Both the position numbers and the translations under genes were made by a program. Positions 57,773-64,000 of a stretch of DNA of 64,000 bases are shown here, in pieces. The DNA comes from Persicaria tinctoria (Eukaryota; Streptophyta; Magnoliopsida; Caryophyllales; Polygonaceae), in NCBI GenBank assembly GCA_037127255.1, contig JBANSL010000014.1, forward strand, positions 67,935,646-67,999,645, written 5' to 3'. How positions within the stretch are numbered: position 1 is the first letter of the stretch; the number at the start of each line of letters is the position of its first letter. The notes below the pieces were generated by a model. It had not been told where the DNA came from. It saw only the letters and a list, made by a program, of their open reading frames with translations, and searched no databases.

Positions 57773-58084
57773 AGCTTACTGTCCTTAAAATGCTTGTTTA
57801 TGGTTTAGGTGTGCTAAGGTTGTGTGTGATTAAATCTCTTGATGGCCGAGCCGAAGGGAGATTTAGTCTTGCACAACCTTAGGGGGTGGGTCCGACTTTT
57901 GATAGCTGAGGCTTGATGAGATAGGAGTTGCCCCGAACCATGTGTTCAACACACCTCATTGATTGGAACAACCTTACGTATGTTCCATGATTTTGGTAGC
58001 TACTCAAAACAGCCCTTTTGTACATTGTAAAGATTTATTCTGTTTTCAATATATTAACCCTTAAAATCAAAAAAAAAAAAAAAA

Positions 58085-59100
58085 GGCAAAAGGTCTTTTT
58101 AGGGGTCCAAAACCAAGCACCGGCTTTAAAAAGCTAAACGCGTTTAACACTAGAATTCACAAAATGACTTTGGAAACGACCCCTGTTGTGTGAAAGAAAG
58201 AAATCAACATATATTGGCATATAAAAAGTGCAAAATTGTTATCATTGAACTGGAATTGACATCTTTCCCTTGTTTGAACCAGAGTTGATAATCCCCTTGT
58301 TTTAGCCAACTCTGCCTACAGAGAAAGCAAACAGCTACAGACATGCAGGGATTCAAGTAAAACACTTGGATATGGAAGTAAAATGCATCTTCTCTTCTTA
58401 GAGTCAACCTTGATACGCCAAAGCCCAAAGGTACCAAACCTCTTATTCAACCCCTGCACAATCTAATCCTAGAGCATACTGCAAATTTTATTCACTCTAC
58501 TGCTATGCTCTCTTGGACAAGTGGAGACAAATATCCTCATCTCTATCAATCAACTTTTCCTCAGTGGCATGAAGCACTCATATGTGTTACAATACAGCAC
58601 CAAATTCAAGAAAGAATCCAAACAAGGCTTTATACAAGAACAATAAGCAAATTTCTAGCATTGAACTCTAAAGGAACCAACTGCACACCTCACCTGTATT
58701 ATCCGATTTCTAGCATTGACCTCTAAAGAATCCAAACAAGGCTTTCCTCAAAAGCATGAAGCACTCATATCTATGCTTGTTGCAGATCTGTCGCCAACTA
58801 AGCAGCCTTTAGATCATCAAAAAAATCCAACTATGACAAAGAGAGGAAAGATATGAGGGCACATAGGAGAGAGAGAGAGAGTGAGAGAGAGATAGTGAAT
58901 GAGTTTCTGTTATTAGACTCTCATTAATGAAAAACAAGTACTAGAGAGAACTACTTGTACAGGCGTACAGCATAAACACTATGAAGAGATTCTGCCATTA
59001 TAAATCATTTATACAATCTCCTCCATAGGCTCAACCAAATACCGGTGTTGCTATGCTACCAATCACTGAAAAGCAAATTTATTCCACTAAATACTACTCA
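58085..59100 (-). pseudogene. Kinase 3'-flank relic and RLK3 3' UTR
   Basis: 58,160-58,480 resembles 24,250-25,400 (the GCCTACAGAGAAAGCAAACAG block and nearby words). 58,580-58,760 contains a roughly 115-bp tandem duplication (ATCCAAACAAGGCTTT, ATTTCTAGCATTGA). A (GA)n run lies at 58,870-58,895. The RLK3 3' UTR should cover about 58,985-59,107. Confidence 0.55.
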
Positions 59101-59107
59101 CTAGTAG

Positions 59108-62100
59108 CTAAGTGGTCTTGAAATGCTCAGCCAAGGATGCCTTTGAACGGGATGAAAAAGCGTTTTCCACTTGACGCATTGTGGGTCTGAGCTCGGGTTT
59201 AGGAGCAGTGCAGAGCAAAGATACTCTGATTGTCAGCATTAATTCATTTGATAGATTCCTCCCTGGTGGGGGAATTCGATCATCCAACACACCACTCACA
59301 AGCAACTCTTGATAATTGTTCATTGATGATGATGATGGTAGAAGCGCCTGCAAAAGGTCTCCTGGGTGTTTTCCCATCACAATTTCCAGGGCCACAACCC
59401 CGAAGCTATAAACATCACATTTTGGAGTGACTCTCATAGTTTGAGCCAGCTCTATCAACAAAGGGAAACAATAGTCATGCTCAGTTTGTACCAATTTGAG
59501 ATAAAGACAAGGAAATGATGTAGTATCAACCTTGTTACCTGGAGCCATGTAACCAAGTGATCCAACCACTGATGTCCAGTTGGAGGTATCCGGGCTTATC
59601 AATCTTGAAGTGCCAAAGTCCGAAAGTTTTGGCTCAAATTCATCATCCATCAATACATTGTTGATGGATACATCGCGGTGAACTACAGGCGGGAAGCAAT
59701 CATGATGCAGGTACGCAAGGGCATGTGCTAATCCATGTACAATGTTCAATCGGCTTTCCCAACTTAGCTCCTTCGCTCCATCTTGACTACGTAATATCTT
59801 CCCCAGACTACCTCTCTCAATGTAGTCGTACATGAGGTACATCCTTCTCTTCCAGTAACAGAATCCGTGCAGCTTGATGACATTCCGGTGCCTGACTTTT
59901 GTTAGTGTTCGAACCTCATTTACAAAGCTCCACTCCTTTACGGGTTCACTGAACTCTGAAGTATCTATCAGCTGTTTGACAGCAAACACCTGACCTTTTC
60001 TGAGAACTGCTTTGTATACACCGCCAAATCCGCCTTTACCTATGCAGTATCCCTCGTTGAATTCTTCCGTGGCCTTGATAATCTCGCTGAATTTGAATTT
60101 TGCCTCACCACTCCACACCTCCAACATACTGTTCTCCTCACTTGTGATTCTCTTCTTTGATTTCTTCCGACAAGCTAAAATTACAGCCAGAGATGTCGCA
60201 AGGAGTATGATACAAGCAACTGGAACTGTGACTGCTGTGATTATTATGTTTTTTCTGAAACTTGATCTAGTTTTACAAGAAGGCAATCCATGAACAAAAT
60301 TGCCACAGAGATCAGAGTTCCCGGTATAGATCCCATTTTGAAAATTGCCACCTGGAACTTGACCAGTCAGATCATTGTAAGATAGATCAATGACTTGTAA
60401 TAAGGCCAGACTTGATAGCTGAGACGGGATTGTACCAGAGAGATGGTTATGCGACAAATTCAAGGTGAGTGGTTGTGTACAATTGACAAGCCTCTGTGGA
60501 ATCAAACCTGTCAAGTCATTCTCTGAAAGATCAAGATATTGAAGAACTTTCATTTTACATATGCCCTCTGGGACATCCCCAACCAAATGGTTTCTGCTCA
60601 AATTCATTGTAACCAAAGAGTTCAGAAGTCCTAGCTCAATTGGGATATTCCCTGATAGCTGATTTGAATCGAGGGCTAGGGTTTCTAATTTGCTCAACTT
60701 TCCAAGTTCTGCCGGTATTTGGCCTGAAATTCTATTTCCATCCAACTCCGAATTAGTGAGATTGCTACAACGTGCCCACAGGGGAGAAATTTCACCAACA
60801 AAGTGGTTCATGCTTGCTTTGAAAAAATAAAGGTTTGGATGGATTTCAAATGCCTCTGAAATGTTGCCCGTAAACTGGTTACTGTCTAATCGGACTTTCA
60901 CTAGTTCTGAACACTTCCTCAAGCAATCTGGAATAGGCCCGGTGAAGTTGTTCTTGCTGACTGTTATCGGAGAAGCTAACATTGGCGAGCCGAGGGCTAT
61001 ACCTTCCGAGATCCTGTGGGATGATGCCAGAGAAGTTGTTACTCATCAGAGATAGTGTCTCTAAATTGGCAAGGTTAGATATGTTGCTGGGGAGCTCTCC
61101 TTGGAATTGATTGAAGTCAAGACCAAGTGCTTGCAGGTGTTTGAGATTTCCAATTTCCGGCGGCAATACTCCGGAAAGATAATTGGTGGAAAGCTGGAGG
61201 ACGGTAAGGTTTGCAAGGTTCCATATGCTTGGAGGAAGAGAACCTGTGAGGTAGTTACTTGAAAGATCTAACTGTAGCAATTCCTGCAGATTCCCAATCT
61301 CTGTGGGGATTGAGCCAATGAAGGTGTTGTTGTAAAGAAAAAGAACCGCAATTTTTGTCAAGAGGCCTATTTCACGAGGGATGGTTCCATGGAACTGATT
61401 GTTCTGAAGCTGCAAAGCACTAAGATGAGTCCAATTGGCCCAGAAATCAGGTGAGATCTCCCCTGAGAGATCATTGTCGGATAAGCCTAATTTGGATATC
61501 TTCCTAAGATTGTTCAATGATGCCGGCAGCTCCCCTTTTAATGAATTATCAGATAGAGAAAGGTATGTAAGGTTTGTGCACAGGCCAAGCTCTGGGGGAA
61601 TGGTAGAGTACTTGAACGGGTTTTGATGAAGATCAAGAAGTCGCAGATTCTTGAGATGGCCTATTGAAGAGGAAATGGATCCTTCAAACAAATTTGAGTA
61701 CAGCTTGAGGACCTCTAGACTGGAAAGATTGGTATATAAAGCAAGTGGTATTGTTCCATAAAATGAGTTAAGTGACAAGTCAAGATGAAGCAGTCTGTTG
61801 GAAGCAAGTATGAAAGGTGGAAACTCTGAGCTTAAACTATTCAGAGCGAGACTGAGATAGGTTAGAAATGGCATGGGAACAAACTTGGACCAATCCACTT
61901 TTACTAAATAGTTATTTTTGGTTTTACGAGGAGATGCTAGGAAGTTACCTCCAAGATCCAAGTGCCTCAAATTCGGCAGATGGCTAATCTGGTAAGGAAT
62001 AATACCCGCAAGGTTGTAATTGTTGTACAAGTCCAAGTACTCAAGTTGGGTTAACTGACCAATCTCTGATGGAATGCTGCCAGCGAGAAGGTTGTTGCTC

Positions 62101-62477
62101 AGGTTCAAGTAGGTAAGCTCGGCAAGGCTTGCAATGGTGGATGGTATAGGCCCATTCAGACTGTTGCTGCTGACGTTTAAGCTTTTGAGGTTGGGAAATG
62201 CAGAGAAGTTGAATTGGTCAAGTGTTGCATTTAGACCCATGTCGGAGACATTGATCTCAGAGATGGCACCAGATGAGCTGCATCGGATGCCACTCCACTC
62301 ACATACAGCGGCAAGATTGGAGTCTGTCCATGAAGAGAGTTCAGCTGGAGAATTAAAGAAGTTATTTTTCCAATGGATGAGTGTCTCTGCGTCTGTTGTA
62401 GCAGAAGATGTGCTTTCTACAGACAGCAAAAGGCAAATGAGAAGATGAGCAAGAAAAGAAAGAGTAGTTGATGCCAT
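59108..62477 (-). pseudogene. MIK2-like LRR receptor kinase (RLK3), 59-bp deletion
   Basis: Exon 1 62,477-59,539, intron 59,538-59,452 (87 bp), exon 2 59,451-59,108. The first frame encodes a signal peptide, LRR cap and LRRs for about 505 residues, then a short foreign tail to a stop at 60,879. At 60,961-60,966 the sequence passes straight from one CTGTTA to where RLK1 has a second CTGTTA 59 bp away. The lost 59 bp shift the frame. The downstream frame holds the remaining LRRs, the membrane helix, and a kinase with [14 protein letters not shown] and DFGTSR. Restoring 59 bp would give a multiple of three, 1,113 residues. As it stands it could yield only a secreted LRR protein. The intron has no in-frame stop. 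Confidence 0.87.
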
Positions 62478-63240
62478 GGTTAGGCTAATCTGTTTGGGCT
62501 ATGGACATGAACTAGCTTGTTAATGGTGTTATTATATCTTAAAATCCACTTGTGGCTTCGAGTTTGACTCAGCTAGGTTTATTCCAAGAATTTCATGATC
62601 AAGAATTTCACATGGTTTGAAAATTGAAGTTTGTTAATACAATGTAAACACCATCAGCTTCTTTATAATCCCTCCGTCTCTCAAGTTTTTTTCTCACCCT
62701 AATTAATGTTTTAGACTAATTTATACTGGCCAAAATACCAAATTAAAGTGGCATAGTATGGCCATATAGATATTTAAAAAAACAACTTTGAATAAATGAG
62801 TATTAAAAAAACGTGAATAGATTAAAAAAAATATAAGAACCTGACAAATAGGTTCTTTTTTCTATACAAACCAGACTCAATTGGTTAAATTTGATATTTA
62901 TTATTTTGAACCATTTTTTTTCAAATTATATTTCCCCAAATTTAATTTTTAAGATAATTTTTTCAATCATGTTGTTTAATTTTTTTAAATAATTTTTTCA
63001 AATTATATAATTATATTTCTCCAAATTATATTCGACTCAATTGATGTTTTCGACTATTTTCCACCTACCATATTTGATTTTACTCATTATTCATTTCATC
63101 ATCAATTTTCAATGCGAAATTATACATCTTTTCTAATTTCCAATTCAAAATCCAATAAAAAAAAATAATTAACACCTGAAGAAATATTTTATCATTCTTA
63201 ATTAATCATATATTTTATTAAACACCAAATGTTTTGATAA
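62478..63240. other. RLK3 upstream region, AT-rich
   Basis: No gene. CCCTCCGTCTCTC near 62,671 resembles a Stowaway tip, but no partner end was found. AAGAACCTGACAAATAGGTTCTT at 62,837-62,859 is a small palindrome. Confidence 0.45.
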
Positions 63241-63244
63241 TGTG

Positions 63245-63740
63245 AGTGAGAAGATTCCCCTCATCCTGGGGTTGTGATGAAGTCCTTCCACCACAACAGA
63301 CTATTCAAGTGTCAAACCACACTATTTACAAAGACTATTTCTATGATAGAAATCCAAACAGAAGACTTGGAACGACGGAAGTTTCAAGAAAACCCCCAAT
63401 AATAAACTTTGTTATAAATTTGCAGAAAACCACCCAAACTTCTTATATCTTTCAAAGTCACACCTCTTTCAAAAAAAACACCCTAATTTCTTTCAAAGCC
63501 ACCCTAATCCATTCATAATTCATAAAAAGGACATTTTTCCAAAAGGATCAAGATACATCATCTCTTAAATTTTTGAAAAAAAAAATCACCCCGGCCAAGT
63601 TTCACACTAATTAGTGGAGTAAGGAATAAGTGTAAATTGGAGAAAATGAGTAATTTGTGTGTTTTTTAAAAATAAAAAATATATGTTTTTTAAATATAAA
63701 AAAGGCCCAAAATTGAGGGTGATTATTTGGAATTTCTCAT
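63245..63740 (-). repeat. Duplicated upstream block of RLK3
   Basis: Counterpart of 49,960-50,480; see that entry. It lies about 0.8 kb upstream of the RLK3 start, compared with about 0.4 kb in RLK2, because extra AT-rich sequence separates it here. Confidence 0.85.
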
Positions 63741-63815
63741 TGCCAAATGACACTTTATCTTGTTCATAAAGTCTATTGACAACATTGAAAAGTCTTATTG
63801 ACAAGACAATTCTAG

Positions 63816-64000
63816 GGTCAGTTTGGTAATATTTAGCCGGTGGGTAGCTGAAGCTGATGAATTAGATATTAAGATGTGTTAAACATGCATTAAATTTAAT
63901 TATTTATAAGGTAGTAATGTGTTAGGTAACCCTAGCTGATATGGTAGCTGATACAAATTAGCCGATGAGAAAGAAGAAAATGAATAGATCTATGTATAGA
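63816..64000. mobile_element. Possible start of a DNA transposon, cut by the window end
   Basis: AGGGTCAGTTTGGTAAT at 63,816 resembles the tips of PIF/Harbinger or hAT elements. The following sequence repeats TAGCTGATNNG-like words. The far end is outside the window, so this is only a hint. Confidence 0.25.

Larger units (their letters stand above)
51456..58084 (+). mobile_element. LINE-B, L1-type element without RNase H
   Basis: ORF1 (from about 51,640) and ORF2 (52,734-56,128) are followed by a 3' UTR that is interrupted by LINE-C and resumes at 57,787, ending in poly-A at 58,069-58,084. The ORF1 N-terminal domain is missing. In its place the 5' end carries a hairpin-forming head. No target duplication was found, consistent with a rearranged 5' junction. 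Many stops and frameshifts show it is old. ORF2 ends after the zinc-binding region with no RNase H, so it belongs to a different lineage from LINE-A. Confidence 0.88.

Overview
This is nuclear DNA from a flowering plant. It has spliced genes with long introns, a cluster of LRR receptor kinases, a plant-type PPR-SMR protein, an auxin response factor fragment, and dense plant transposons (LINEs, an LTR/Copia element, MULE, hAT, PIF/Harbinger, Stowaway, Helitron and SINE types). I could not resolve the family from sequence alone. Bacterial, phage or CRISPR features are absent.

Layout. 1-1,130: the 3' end of a LINE, then a MITE with a 9-bp target duplication. 1,134-6,000: receptor kinase RLK1 (minus strand, apparently intact) with its decayed 3' flank. 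6,030-11,910: a foldback and a nearly full-length but inactivated LINE (LINE-A). 11,911-19,096: a kinase relic, then AT-rich DNA holding a truncated ARF exon between two 432-bp direct repeats. 19,106-24,246: two MULE-type elements and a Helitron end. 24,250-27,100: kinase-flank relics, a SINE and a Harbinger element. 27,178-31,874: a decayed Copia element with short LTRs. 32,085-36,835: one kinase pseudogene broken by nested insertions (hAT plus retroposon; a second insertion carrying a SINE and a Helitron). 36,900-43,626: the gene-like island, with an intact PPR-SMR gene (plus strand), a doubtful exon and a two-exon gene for a 57-residue membrane protein. 43,678-45,862: kinase fragments and a third MULE. 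45,984-49,557: RLK2 with one frameshift. 50,500-58,990: LINE-B, with LINE-C inserted in it in reverse, and kinase relics. 59,108-62,477: RLK3, broken by a 59-bp deletion. The rest is AT-rich flank.

The theme is a local expansion of MIK2-like receptor kinases, all on the minus strand. One copy looks intact, two are full-length with a single frame lesion each, and at least six are fragments. Transposons have repeatedly landed in the dead copies. The two housekeeping-like genes are the only clearly unrelated protein genes. I found no candidate for a wholly new enzymatic system. The most unusual items are the foldback MULE family, a MITE built of palindromic motifs with a paralogous empty site, the hairpin head of LINE-B, ATGA stop/start overlaps in two distinct LINEs, and the small membrane protein gene whose upstream region is kinase debris plus a transposon.
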